Assembly (NCBI RefSeq): GCF_019320115.1
Contig: NC_089584.1
Location: 108,889,799-108,953,798, forward strand
Direction: 5' to 3'
Length of the DNA: 64,000 nucleotides
From: Miscanthus floridulus
Taxonomy: Eukaryota > Streptophyta > Magnoliopsida > Poales > Poaceae
The notes below the pieces were generated by a model. That model did not search any database, had not been told where the DNA came from, and was given only the letters and a program-made list of their open reading frames with translations. Each line of letters starts with the position of its first letter. Position 1 is the first letter of the stretch. Below, one piece after another: positions 53,801 through 64,000 of this stretch. Position numbers and translations under genes: made by a program.

Positions 53801-54607
53801 GAGTGCGCACCGGCTAACCAAAGGCGCTCTGAACGAGGCCCTTGCTACGGCTGAGGCCTCGTAAATCGAGGCTGTGGTTTTGAGGGGGACGGTCGAGGGT
53901 GAGTTTGAGTCCCCTTGTTTTGTTTTCTTCCCCTTCTGTTCGCTTCCTAACTTCCTCGTATGACACAGAGCTAGGGAGTGAAGCCTCCAGGGTGGTCGAG
54001 GCCTCTCGAGTCGAGGCCCAGCGGTTGAAGGCGAAAGCCGAGGCCTGCCAGGCTGAGACCCGACGCTGGGAGCTGAAGGCCAAGGGTGAGCTCCGTGGGC
54101 TCCCGTCCCTAACTTAGGTTGTTTTTTCTCTGGCTCGACCTTATTTCATTTTCCGTGGTGCAGAGTCAGAGGCGGAGGTCGTTCAGGCCACCGAGGCTTC
54201 TAGCGCGGTGCAGACGGTGCTCGAGACCGAGATCGAGGAGCACGAGGTGCTAAAGCGTGTTGCCCTTTCCGCCTACGAGGCCCTGGAAGTCGAGGGGGGT
54301 TCAGTCGGGCAGCTCCCTGGGGAGCTGCTTGATTGCGCTGAGCAGCCAGATGCGCGAGCGGCTCCGAGGGGCGCTGCACACGGGTGTCAAGCGGGCGATG
54401 GCCGTCATCTCCTCTCACTACCTTGGCGTCGACCTCTCGGCCATCAGTGATGGCTACATTCTGCCTGATGATGACGAGGAGGCCCACGCGGTGATCGCGA
54501 AGCTGCTGGAGGCGGCGGAAGGCCCTGGCACGGCGCTGGTGATGCTCTTTGAAGATGAGGTGGTTCCTCCCCTACCCTCTGCCGGTGCTGGGGGCCCTGA
54601 GCCTTAA
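50842..54607 (+). pseudogene. Tat-2 antisense gene, six exons, putative gypsy-type transposon protein
   Basis: Exons 50842-51759, 51845-52470, 52554-53388, 53469-53898, 53969-54085 and 54164-54607. All introns are GT-AG and short, and each split codon is restored in phase. Exon 1 has a globular domain with SLGIPADRFMRALPHYYGVE, NPNSIAQAAIFVAVCEGYLG and HWDLWLHLFRA, characteristic of the plant family called putative gypsy-type transposon (Transposase_28). Exon 2 is Lys/Arg-rich (DAQKKRKDAKAAKRTKH). Exon 3 is low-complexity Ala/Glu-rich. Exons 4-6 are predicted coiled coil (AAWIKELEEELTHAVSDRDA). Breaks: TAG 52337, TAG 53526, TAG 53544, TAA 53586, TAA 53862, and one extra G near 54295. Function is unknown; antisense ORFs at this place are known in Tat elements. 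Confidence 0.75.
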
Positions 54608-55176
54608 TCTGGGCCCCGGGGGCTATGTAAAGATAGAATAGGGGTTATTTTTGTATCATAACGTTTGTGGCCATCGAGGCTTTTATTTCTGACGTATTTA
54701 TGTTTCTTAGTTGTTTTTCTCATGTTTCCGAGCCTTTGCCCTCTGTTGCTCCTGATCTGATTTCATTTGCAAAACACCCCTTTGGGGCCTAAGCCGTCCC
54801 TTGAGCGAGAGGTAGTGAGGGAGTGCCGTAGCCCGGGGGCGTAGGCCGTCTCGTGACTCAGCCGGCCTCTTGCTTAGGAAACAGACCTTGGTCCGAGGAG
54901 TCTCTACAAATGATTCGTCAGAGCCTGCTAGAGACTTGGCGTAGAAATTTTTTCGAAAAGCAACTAAAAAATGGTGCGTGGGACCTAGGGGAAGTCCCCC
55001 ATCTAGCCCCCGAGGGAGGCTTGGTTCTGCTAAGGCAGAGCCGAGTCTCCCTTATTATGTTTATTGTACTGCCGAGACCTACTGTGGGCTCGGGGGGTTT
55101 CTCGAAAAGTAAAGACCAACTAAAGAGCGCTTTTTTAATTGCATTTCGAGAAACGATATATACAACGCTTGGAAAT
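54608..55176. other. Tat-2 spacer between antisense gene and integrase
   Basis: Two genes converge here: the antisense gene ends from the left and pol ends from the right. It contains GAGGGAGGCTTGG-type GC-rich units and no supported frame. The left part is also present in Tat-1 up to 17457. Confidence 0.5.
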
Positions 55177-56148
55177 TTAGGGATAAAAGCGATGTAGCTG
55201 TTCTATGTTCCAAGCATTGGTGAAGATTTCGCCCTTCTCGTTGGCCAGCTTATAGGTCCCGGGCTTCAGGACTTGGGCAATGATGTACGGTCCTTCCCAT
55301 GGCAGGGTCAGCTTGTGGCGACCCTTGTTGCTCTGTGCTAGCCTCAGCACCAGGTCGCCTACCTTCAGGTCTCGGCCTCGGACGCGTCGGGCCTGATAGC
55401 GCCGTAGGCTCTGCTGATACTTGGCCGAGTGTAGTAGCGTGACGTCTTGGGCTTCCTCCAGCTGATCGAGGGCGTCCTCTCGGGTTGTGCGGTTGCTTTG
55501 TTCGTTATAGGCTTGTAGCCTCGGGGAACCATATTCTAGGTCGGTGGGGAGGATGGCCTCGGCCCCATAGACTAGGAAGAAAGGCGTGAACCCCGTGGCT
55601 CTGCTTGGAGTGTTCCTCAGGCTCCAGATGACCGATGGGAGCTCGACGAGCCATTTCTTGCCATACTTTTTCAACTGGTTGTGAATTCTTGGCTTGAGGC
55701 CTTGTAGGATCATGCCGTTGGCACGCTCTACTTGGCCGTTGGTCCTTGGGTGTCCTACGGCCGACCAGGCCACACAGATGTGGTGGTCGTCGCAAAACGT
55801 CAGGAACTTTTTGCCGGTGAACTGCGTCCTGTTGTCGGTGATGATGGTGTTGGGGACCCCGAACCGATGGATAATGTCAGTGAAGAACAGCACTGCCTGC
55901 TCGGATTTGATTCGATTGATCGGACGGGCCTCGATCCATTTGGAGAACTTGTCGATTGATACCAGTAGATGGGTGTAGCCCCCGGGGGCCTTTTGCAGAG
56001 GCCCGACCATGTCGAGCCCCCACACGGCGAACGGCCATGTGATGGGGATGGTTTGCAAGGCCAGGGCCGGGAGATGTGTCTGCCGAGCGTAGTACTGGCA
56101 TCCTTCGCAGGAGCGTATTAGCTTGGTAGCGTCGGCGACCACCATCGG
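55177..56148 (-). pseudogene. Tat-2 integrase
   Basis: C-terminal part of the polyprotein frame. The zinc finger spans the stop at 56149: CGHHAVPRT lies before it and SCEGCQYYA after it. The catalytic core has GLDMVGPLQKAPGG (first Asp), IITDNRTQFTG (second Asp; the usual Gly after Asn is Arg) and HPRTNGQVERANGMILQGLK (Glu). The C-terminus has the GPY/F-type WEGPYIIAQVLKPGTYKL and ends LHRFYP. There is no chromodomain, as in the Tat lineage. It is 324 codons from the stop at 56149 to the terminator at 55177. Confidence 0.9.
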
Positions 56149-58416
56149 CTAGTAGAACCCTTGGCGGAAAGCGTTCCCTACGAGCGTTCGAGGAACCGCA
56201 TGGTGCCCGCAGGCGCCTACGTGTAAGTCCCAAAGCAGGGCTTGGCCTGCCTCGGAACAGATGCATCGTTGAAGGACGCCTGAGGGACTTCGCCTGTATA
56301 ATTCACCATTGTAGAGGGCGTAGGTCTTGGCTCGGCGCGCAAGCCGTCGTGCTTCAGTTCGGTCGTCGGGAAGCTCCCCCCGGTCAAGCCAATCGAGGAA
56401 CAGGACTCGCCAATCCGTGTCCTGATCATTCTGCGGAGGCTCGGCGTTGACTTCCATGACCTCGGGCTTGGTCGAGGGGGTCTTGGCAGCAGAGGGGGTG
56501 TTTGGCTTTGCCATGGGTTCCCCAGGTGGGCCCTCCTCTGTTGTCGAGGTGCAGCCGATGGACGGTTTGTGGAGGTCTCTGGCGAAGATGTTCGGGGGGA
56601 CCGGGGCCCGTGCTGAGGCCATCTTTGCCAGCTCGTCGGCGGCCTCGTTGTACTTTCGCGCGACGTGATTTAGTTCGAGACCGTCGAACTTGTCTTCTAG
56701 GCGTTGCACCACCTTGCAGTAAGCCTCCATTTTAGGGTCGAGGCAGTTTGACTCCTTCATCACTTGGTCTATGACGAGCCACGAGTCGCCTCGGATGTCG
56801 AGGCGCCATGCCCCAAGCTCGATGGCGACTTGTAAGCCATTGATGAGGGCCTCGTATTCGGCCACGTTGTTGGAGGCGACGAAGTGGAGCCGCACCATGT
56901 AGCGCATGTGTACTCCGAGGGGCGAAATGAAGAGCAGACCCGCGCCTGCCCCGGTCTTCATCAGGGATCCATCAAAGTACAGGGTCCAGCACTCCGTCTG
57001 AATCTGAGCAGGTGGCAATTGAGTATCTGTCCATTCAGCCACGAAATCGGCCAAGACCTGAGACTTGATCACTTTTCGAGGCGCAAAGGTCAAGGTTTCC
57101 CCCATAAGCTCGACAGCCCACTTGGCTATCCTGCCCGAGGCCTCTCGGTTATGAACTATCTCGCCCAGGGGGAAGGATGATACCACAGTCACTGGGTGCG
57201 ACTCGAAGTAGTGGCACAGTTTGCGCCGGGCCAGGACCACGGCGTAGACTAGCTTCTGGATGTGGGAGTAGCGCGCTTTGGTCTCGGAGAGCACCTCGCT
57301 GATGAAATAGACCGGTCGCTGGGTAGGCAGAGTATGCCCTTCTTCCTGCCTCTCTACTACTACGGCGGCGCTGACCACTTGGGTTGTTGCGGCGATGTAG
57401 AGTAAGAGGGCCTCGTCCAAGGTCGGGGGTATCAGAACGGGAGGATTGGTGAGCAGCCTCTTGAGTCTGTCGAGGGCTTCCTCGGCCTCGGGGGTCCAAG
57501 AAAAACGCTCGGACTTTCTCAAGAGTCGGTACAGAGGCAAACCTTTTTCGCCGAGGCGCGAGATGAAGCGGCTCAGGGCCGCGAGGCATCCCATGACCCT
57601 CTGTACTCCCTTGAGGTCTCTGATTGGTCCCATGCTGGTTATAGCCGAGACCTTCTCTGGGTTGGCCTCAATGCCGCGTTCCGAGACTATGAATCCCAAG
57701 AGCATGCCTCGGGGGACCCCGAACACACACTTCTCGGGGTTGAGCTTGATGCCCTTCTCTCTAAGGCATTTGAAGGTCACCCTCAAGTCATTCATGAGAT
57801 TTTCAGCCTTTCTGGTTTTGACCACGATGTCGTCTACGTAGGCCTCGACGGTCTGCCCGATGTTGTCGCCAAAGACCTGGGTCATGCACCGCTGGTACGT
57901 GGCACCTACGTTTCTGAGGCCAAAGGGCATCATCACGTAGCAGTACATGCCAAACGGTGTGATGAAAGAAGTCGCGAGCTGGTCGAACTCTTTCATCTTG
58001 ATCTGATGGTAACCAGAGTACGCATCGAGGAAAGACAGGGTCTCGCACCCTGCAGTGGAATCAACGATTTGATCGATTCGAGGTAATGGGAAGGGGACCT
58101 TTGGACAGGCTTTATTCAGACCGGTGTAATCTACACACATCCTCCATTTCCCGTTTTTCTTCTTGACTAAAACGAGGTTAGCCAACCACTCTGGGTGGGA
58201 TACTTCCTTGATGAACCCGGCCGCCAAGAGTTTCTGTACCTCCTCTCCGATGGCCCTGCGCTTTTCTTCATCGAAGCGGCGCAGGTGTTGCCTCGCCGGT
58301 CTAGATCCAGCCCGGATGTCCAGGGCGTGCTCGGTGACTTCCCTTGGTATGCCCGGCATGTCTGAGGGACTCCATGCGAATATGTCGGCGTTCGCACGGA
58401 GAAAGTCGATGAGCAC
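56149..58416 (-). pseudogene. Tat-2 reverse transcriptase and two RNase H-like domains
   Basis: 755 codons open between two stops, in the same frame as gag and integrase. RT begins around GSRPARQHLRRFDEEKRRAI and contains WLANLVLVKKKNGKWRMCVD, FLDAYSGYHQI, the catalytic YVDD (complement of 57829-57840) and LNPEKCVFGVPRGMLLGFIV. The first RNase H follows (FSWTPEAEEALDRLKRLL, LLLYIAATTQVVSAAVVVER, KARYSHIQKLVYAVVLARRK). A second, with LYFDGSLMKTGAGAGLLF, VAEYEALINGLQVAIELGA and EAADELAKMA, is the extra domain found in Tat elements. The terminal TAG replaces the Trp expected before integrase. Confidence 0.92.
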
Positions 58417-59661
58417 GGCTTCCTATTTGATGTCGAGGGTGGCACTGATCCTCAGCGCTCGGTCGTCGGGGCATGCGGGGTTGACCGGGATGAGTTTGAT
58501 GGTTTCAGCGGGCTCGAACGCCCCCGCGCGACGCTTGGAGTCAGGCACCTCGCCACTGAGTTGGTCGAGGTGGGCAATGAGGGTCTCGGCCTCCGCAAGA
58601 GCCTCAGCGTACTCGATGCACTCGACGTCACAGTCGTATGCATGTTCGTACGTGGACTCGATTGTGATGACACCATTAGGGCCTAGCATCTTGAGCTTGA
58701 GGTAGGTATAGTTGGGCACTGCCATGAACTTGGCGTAGCACGATCGCCCCAGAATGGCGTGGTAGGCTCCCCCAAACCCGACTACCTCGAAGGTGAGGAC
58801 TTCCTTGCGGTAGTTGGAAGGGGTGCCGAAGCAGACAGGAAGGTCGATGCGCCCGAGGGGTCACGTGCGCTTCCTTGGCACGATGCCGTGGAAGGGTGCG
58901 ACATCGCCTCGTAGCCTCGACCGGTCGATCTCCAAGAGCTCCAGGGTGTTGGCGTAGAGGATGTTGAGGCCGCTGCCTCCGTCCATCAACACCTTGGAGA
59001 GTCGGGTGTTGCCGATGATCGGGTCGATGACCAGTGGGTACTGCCCGGGATTCGGAATACGGTCGGGGTGGTCACCTCAATTGAAGGTGATCGCCTCTCA
59101 AGACCAGTCGAGGTACTGGGGGGTGGCCACCTTGATCGAGAAGACTTCTCGGCATTCCCTCTTGCGCTGCAGCGCCGTAAGGCATGCCGAGGGCCCACCG
59201 AAGATCATGAAAGCGTTGCGTACCTCGGGGAACCCGTCGTCCTTGTCTTCGTCCCGACCGCCGGTGCCTTTCTGCTTGGCGTCATCGTCGGGGAGCCCAA
59301 GCCTGGCGTAGTAGCGCCACAGCATGGTGCAATCTTCGAGAGCGTGCCTGACCGGGCCCTGGTGGTAAGGGCAGGGTTTCTTAAGCATGTCGTCGAAGGG
59401 CCTAGGGCCTTTGGGGCCTCGGGGATTCTTGCGCTCTGTGGTCGCGACCAGATCAGCCTCTAGGACCTCCTGCCTCCCCAGGCGCCCCTTTTTCTTTTTC
59501 TTAGGGAGGTGGGAGGCTGAGGCCTCGGGGGCCTCTTCCCTCCGCTTACCCTTGGTATCGGCGTCGGGGAAGATGGCTCCGACAGCCTCTTCTCCTGAGG
59601 CGAAGCTGGTGGCGATGTCGAGGAGCACGGCAGCAGAGCGCGGGACGTTGCGACCTAACTC
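58417..59661 (-). pseudogene. Tat-2 nucleocapsid and protease region, four stops
   Basis: Continues the polyprotein frame from gag. The right part is basic (ASHLPKKKKKGRLGR), then has a knuckle-like CPYHQGPVRHALEDC. The protease has VLMDGGSGLNIL, the DGGS-type active site of Tat elements, then FVVGFGGAYHAILGRS-like spacing, with YHAILGRSCYAKFMA as the flap/C-terminal signature. In-frame stops are TGA at 59098, TGA at 59077, TGA at 58861 and TAG at 58423 (low coordinates given). No frameshift is needed between gag and RT. Confidence 0.85.
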
Positions 59662-61587
59662 TCAGACCAAGTCCCGACAAGTGGTGCTGGAGAGGAAAGC
59701 CTGGACGATCTCCGAGTCGCCGACGCTAGGTAGCTCGGTGCATTGTTTGGAGAAGCGCCGGATGAAGTCTTGGAGAGACTCGTCCGGCTTCTGGCGACAG
59801 CTCTTAAGATCCCAGGAATTCCTAGGGCACACGTACGTGCCCTGGAAGTTCCCGACGAAGATCCTAACCAAATCACGCCAGTCGTGGATTTGCGAGGGAG
59901 GGAGATGCTCGAGCCAGGCTCGTGCCGAGTCCGACAAGAGCAAAGGGAGATTACGGATGATGAGCAGGTCATTGTCCGCGCCACCTAGCTGGCAGGCCAG
60001 GCGGTAATCGGCGAGCCAGAGCTCCGGGTTGGTCTCGCCGCTGTACTTCGCGAGATTGGCTAGCTGTCGGAATCGGGCGGGGAAAGGAGCAGCGCGGATG
60101 GCCCTGCTGAAGACCCGAGGGCCTGACGGCTCAGGGGAAGGACTGTGGTCCTCACCACTATCGTAGCGACCGCCTCGGTGTGGGTGGTAGCCCCGAGCGG
60201 GCCCCTCGTTGTCGTGGCGTTGTCGCCCGCTGACCACCTCATGGTCTCCCTGCACCTCGCGTCGACTACCGAGGCGATCCAGAAGCACGGGGACCCTATG
60301 GGCTATCGGTGCTCGGTCGGGGTCGGGACGAGCCGGGGCTTCCCTGTCCTGCCGAGGCGGTGCCGTGAGAAGGTTCGAGGCGCCCCCGCACCGTCGGGAG
60401 GCGGAACTCTCGGCCTGCTGAACCGCAGCGGTCTCTAGGAGATCGCGGAGCTCGCCGCGGACCCGCCGCCCCTCCGTGGTAGAAGGCTCGGGCATTGCGT
60501 GAACCAGCATTACCGTAGCCGCAATGTTCTGGCTGGCGCGATTGAAGACTGGGGGTTGCTCGCTCCCTTCGTCGTCATGGATGCGGTGATACACATCGCG
60601 AGCTCTTCGTCGGGCTCCCCCGCCTTCACCGCGGCCTCGCTGTTCCTGTTCGAGAGAGTCTCGAAGCTGCTGCAGAAGGAGTTGGTCTTGCTCAACCTTG
60701 GCCTGGAGCTCACGGAGTTGCTCTAGGTCTAGGCGCTGAGGTCGTGCAAGAGCGACGTTCTCATTTCATGCAGTCGGTAGGGCATTACGTGGGGGCGTGA
60801 CGGCGCCCGCCCCTGGACGAAGTGGGGAGCGGCTACCTGCCCCCTCATCCTCTTCGCCTGCCCTCGGCATCCCGAGCCCGACGTGAAAACACTCGCGAGT
60901 GGGGTCGTAAGTGCCTTCGTCGTCGGAGTCGGAGTAACCGAAGCAGTAGTCGCTTGCGGCCAAGAACTGGCGCAAAGTCCCAGGGTCGTGGAGCCTGGAG
61001 AAATCCACTCCGGGCCATGCCTCGTCCTCATCCGAGGAGTCAGCGTGGGTGCTTAGGTCGAGACCGAAGTGCTGGCAGCGTTCTAAGGGACCCTCATGAG
61101 CAGCAGCGTATGCGTAGGTGTAAGAAGCGGCGGCATTTTTCAACCCAAAGGGGTATGGGGATGATGTCGTTGCCAGATTCTGCTCCGCCGGGGTCGGTTC
61201 TTCAGGGAGTGGTGGAGCGGAGCTTGACGACTGGGCATCATCGCGAGCCACCGGTGATTTCCCTTTGTCCAAGCTCAGGTCAGACAGGTCCCCAGCCAGG
61301 GACCCTGTACCAACAGCTGGTCGTAGGATATCGGCGAGGAGTGTCGTGCCGCCTCGGGTTCGCGTAGCGTCGGGGTGGTCTTGCTCGTGTCGTGCCTGGC
61401 GAGCGCGGCGAGAGCGGCCACCCGGGCGCCGCCTGCGCCTGGGCTGCCGGTGCGTAACTTCATCGTCGGGCGGTGGGGCTCGAGGAGCGAGGAGTACCAT
61501 GTCGTACTCATGCCCTAGAGACATGAACTCTAGGCTCCCGAACCAAACTACGGTGCCGAGACGCAATGGTCGCACGGGGTCTGCCAT
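59662..61587 (-). pseudogene. Tat-2 gag, two stops
   Basis: Same protein as the Tat-1 gag at 17461-19446, starting MADPVRPLRLG, 59 bases from the LTR. TGA at 60766-60768 and TGA at 59662-59664 stand where Tat-1 has CGA arginine codons; both fit single C-to-T changes on the coding strand. The capsid domain (KYSGETNPELWLADYRLACQ and HDWRDLVRIFVGNFQGTYV) is otherwise well kept. Apart from the stops the two copies are nearly identical. Confidence 0.9.
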
Positions 61588-61625
61588 CCGGAACCTGCTG
61601 GGATGACGAAACTGACACGCAGACG

Positions 61626-61646
61626 TCCCCTACCTGGCGCGCCAAC
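61626..61646 (-). other. Tat-2 primer-binding site
   Basis: Adjacent to the 5' LTR on the minus strand, TGGCGCGCCAGGTAGGGG, the same as in Tat-1. Confidence 0.65.
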
Positions 61647-61967
61647 TGTCGGTGTTTCGGACCGGGGGGTCCTCAACCGACTAGTGAATTTGTTCTGCGT
61701 GCTCCCGATTCCGGATGGTGATGCAAAGAGACACAAGGTTTATACTGGTTCAGGCAATCGGCGCCCTACGTCCAGTCCGAGGGATAGAACTTGTATTCCT
61801 TGCACCGAAGTGCTCGTAGTAGGGGGTTACAAGCTAAGGGAGAGAGAGAACTTGTCCTAGGTCTCGGCAGGGTGCCGTGGGGCCGTCTGAGACGTTGCTC
61901 TCAAGCGGCTGGAAGGTGTGCGTGTGTGTGTTCTCCGGGCGTCCCCTCTAAGTGGCCCAAGTCCTCT

Positions 61968-61977
61968 CCTTTTATAG
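61968..61977 (-). promoter_or_regulatory. LTR TATA box driving Tat-2 gag-pol
   Basis: The complement of 61968-61977 reads CTATAAAAGG. It sits inside the 5' LTR, pointing towards gag, about 320 bp from the LTR's internal end. The same box is conserved in the Tat-1 LTRs. Confidence 0.6.
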
Positions 61978-62336
61978 TTGAAGGGGGGACAAGGGCAGTA
62001 CAGGTATTACTATGCGGCGTCGTGCCGCCAGGGACGGTATGTCCAAGCCCTGTGGCCTGTTCCTGTGGCGGCGTGGTCGTCGGAGTGGCCCATCCTTGGA
62101 GTACTAGGACGGCGTGGTCGTCCCATCAGATCCTGTGCGTCGTGGGAGCCCCAGGAATGCCTCGGAGTGGACGTGGCGGCGACCATAAGCCGCTGGGGAC
62201 GGACTATGCACGAGGCCGAAACTTGGTCGGGGCCGAGGCTGGTACTGCGGTGGGGGGTCTCGGCAGGCGCGGACCCCAATATTGCCGAGGCCCTGATGTA
62301 CAGTGCCGAGGCCTTGGTGTATAGCGCCGAGGCCTT

Positions 62337-62556
62337 GAGCGGGCGGCTGATCGTGGACACAGTGGTAGGACACAGTGGCCAGTAACCCCCGCCATATCCT
62401 GTCCTAGGCGCTGACGGCGGCTGATCGTGGTCACAGTGTTTGGACACAGTGGCCGGTAATCCCCGCCATATCCTGTCCCAGGCGCTGACGGCAGCTGATC
62501 GTGGTCACAGTGTTTGGACACAGTGGCCGGTAATCCCCACCGTGCCCTGTCCTAGC
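62337..62556. repeat. 74-bp tandem repeat inside the Tat LTR
   Basis: About three copies of a unit containing GCGGCTGATCGTGG, ACACAGTGGCC and CCCCGCCATATCCTGTCC. The first copy is shorter. The array is conserved at the same place in all four Tat LTRs (about 6775, 20207, 48090 and 62337 onward). Confidence 0.75.
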
Positions 62557-63084
62557 CGGTATGGTGCTGATGCGACTTCGGGTCGCGTCGGTCTTTCTGT
62601 GACGTTGAGCCGCTGCCCGGCTGAGATCACGGGAGTGGTTGAAAGCATTAATGGGACGTGACCGGCTGTCGGGAGGGTCGGCCGAGGCGGGGGGCGACGG
62701 ACCGCGGGCGAGCCGGCCTCGAGCGACACGGAGAATGGGGCCTCGCGCGAGACGGGGATCAGGCTCCTTGCCGAGGCTTCGCGCGAGAGGCCTCGCGCGA
62801 TACGGAGAACGCACCTCCTGCCGAGGCCTTCTGTGGAGAGCCTCGGGCGAGGCGGAGACGGCGTTCCCTGCCGAGGCCTTCCCTGGGGAGCCTCGCCAGG
62901 ATGTCGAGACCTCCTTCTCGGGGCTCGAGGCGAGGAGGAGGAGGACCCAATGGGCCTGGCCGCGACGGGGAGGGGCCCACGACTTACCTTTTTGCTTTTA
63001 TCATCGTTATTTTTTAGATGGGACTGGGGCAACCCATTTGATGTTTTGCTTGGGGTACCCCATTCTAAGGTACCCGACAGTTAG

Positions 63085-63442
63085 GTTCACACTTCGTATT
63101 CAGAGTTAAGAAAACATTTTCAGTTAAATATCTCGGGCTAAAGAGTTTCAGTTTCAGATATCTGTTTATCTTTCAACTTAGTTAATTCTCTTGCGTTCAG
63201 TCTGCATGCTTGTTGATAATACGTTGTGAACTTGGCTTGCATGTGTTGTCACTGCTTCTAGTGCTGGTTCCGAGGGATTCTTAGTTTCTATTTCAGGTTT
63301 CGGGTTTCTAAGGCATCTGCATGCGGCTCCGGCATCGTCATGTAGATCCAGCAGCTGCCGATGTGCGCACTAGCGGCGGCGGAAAGCTCTCTGTGCTCCA
63401 CCCGTCGCAGCAGGAAGTATGGGCAGACAGAATCTTGGATTT
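63085..63442. other. Interior of the Mutator-like element, right part
   Basis: AT-rich sequence, then an acceptor-like TTTCTATTTCAG (ends near 63296) before a GC-rich block running into the right TIR. It is the continuation of 46484-47391 after removal of Tat-2. No recognisable protein. Confidence 0.4.
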
Positions 63443-63944
63443 GGAAGGTATGGATTCAGGGCGCACCGCGCCGCCACCGCCGCCGCGGCCTTGCCCGGGC
63501 CGCCGTTGCCGGCTGGTGCAGAGCCACGCCGCCGCTGCAACCGCGCTGCGCACGCGACGCGCGCACCAGACCGCACCGGATGCAGGCCGCCAGCCGGTCA
63601 GCTCCGCTGCCCGAATGCACGACCGCGCAAGGACGCCGTGGAGAGAGAGAGAGACGGCGTGACGTGCGGTGTGCAGCAGAGCGGGAGGGCGGTGATGGCG
63701 CGGGAGCTCCAAGGGTTACGGCCAGATGCCAGATGCCGAGAACAGAGAAGTACTTTTTTTTTGAACCATCGGACGGTGTCCGGACGTCGGGTATGGGAGC
63801 GAAGTCACGCCGTGACGCCTATGTAACAGCGGTGGCAACGAGGGAATGAAAAATCTAAAACTAATGGTAATGAAGGGAACATGTAATTTTGAATGACAAC
63901 GAAGGGATTGTTATAGTTTTTAATAGTAATGAAGGAATTTTCTC
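63443..63944. repeat. Mutator-like element, right terminal inverted repeat
   Basis: Reverse complement of 46089-46483 with many substitutions, a few small indels and an extra GC-rich block at about 63475-63580. It ends GGAATTTTCTC. Confidence 0.78.
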
Positions 63945-64000
63945 AAAAAGAAAACCCGCAGGAAATCGCACGGAGAGCCGGAGACCTGCGGCCATGCGGG
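63945..64000. other. Right flank of the Mutator-like element
   Basis: 56 bases, A-rich then GC-rich. Too short to interpret. Confidence 0.3.

Larger units (their letters stand above)
47392..63079 (-). mobile_element. Tat-2, nearly complete Ty3/Gypsy Tat-lineage retrotransposon
   Basis: LTRs at 47392-48823 and 61647-63079, flanked by GTTAG (47387-47391 and 63080-63084). In coding sense (minus): 5' LTR, primer site, gag, protease, RT, RNase H, second RNase H-like domain, integrase without chromodomain, then on the opposite strand a spliced antisense gene, a repeat-rich region and the 3' LTR. An RNase H pair and an antisense ORF after integrase are Tat-lineage traits (Grande/RIRE2/RetroSat type). 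By eye the LTRs differ at about 33 positions (about 2.3%). It is inactive now through stop codons only. Confidence 0.93.
61647..63079 (-). repeat. Tat-2 5' LTR
   Basis: 1433 bp. Together with 47392-48823 it defines the element. The right end CCCGACA meets the GTTAG duplication at 63080-63084. Confidence 0.93.
46089..63944. mobile_element. Mutator-like element with long terminal inverted repeats, split by Tat-2
   Basis: The left end 46089-46483 and right end 63443-63944 are long inverted repeats starting GAGAAAATTCCTTCATT, which stay alignable to a shared ATCCATACCTTCC. The right arm has an extra GC-rich block of about 100 bp. Flanks are A-rich (GAAAAAAAA against AAAAAGAAA), so a 9-bp duplication is possible but not provable. 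Without Tat-2 the element would be about 2.2 kb. It has no visible transposase and carries internal sequence of unknown origin, so it may be a Pack-MULE. Confidence 0.7.

Overview
The window is nuclear DNA from a grass, probably of the PACMAD/Andropogoneae type (sorghum, sugarcane, Miscanthus or maize relatives). The evidence is GT-AG introns, dense nested LTR retrotransposons, Stowaway, Tourist and hAT-type MITEs, a tRNA-derived SINE, and a Tat-lineage Gypsy family carrying an antisense gene. The species cannot be fixed from sequence alone.

One host gene is clear. It is a plastid-type YlmH/S4 RNA-binding protein (photosystem II S4 domain family) on the + strand. Ten exons (1983-2085, 2186-2259, 3365-3496, 3577-3650, 3718-3823, 3925-3993, 26504-26568, 26677-26775, 26941-27040, 37113-37175) join in phase into an uninterrupted 294-residue frame. 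It spans 35 kb because intron 6 (22.5 kb) and intron 9 (10.1 kb) are filled with transposons.

Intron 6 is a three-level nest. Copia-1 (4098-26371, + strand, 229-bp LTRs, target duplication CAATC) has been hit by a GAGCC-rich element (4369-4904, 9-bp duplication), by a Tat-lineage Gypsy element (Tat-1, 6083-20924, duplication AGGCG, coding on -) and by a solo SIRE/Maximus-like LTR (23114-24910, duplication ACAAG). Tat-1 was itself invaded by Copia-2 (7266 to about 16806, coding on -), which keeps a long pol frame and an envelope-like third ORF. Tat-1 has lost its whole pol but keeps an open 661-codon gag. Intron 9 holds a 654-bp short-TIR element with a GC-rich core (27845-28498), Copia-3 (28803-33873, coding on -, duplication GTTAC) and a truncated Copia-4 (35136 to about 36378).

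From 37176 to 46088 is an intergenic tract with MITEs, a SINE and two possible broken gene fragments. From 46089 to 63944 lies a Mutator-like element with TIRs of 395 and 502 bp. A nearly complete Tat element (Tat-2, 47392-63079, duplication GTTAG, coding on -) has inserted into it. In Tat-2 the gag-protease-RT-RNase H-integrase region is one reading frame broken only by seven stop codons. On the opposite strand, between integrase and the 3' LTR, lies a six-exon gene with its own TATA-like box (50651-54607). That antisense gene, the intact host gene in its swollen introns, and the long-TIR element are the items most worth following up. I see no rRNA or tRNA gene and no CRISPR.
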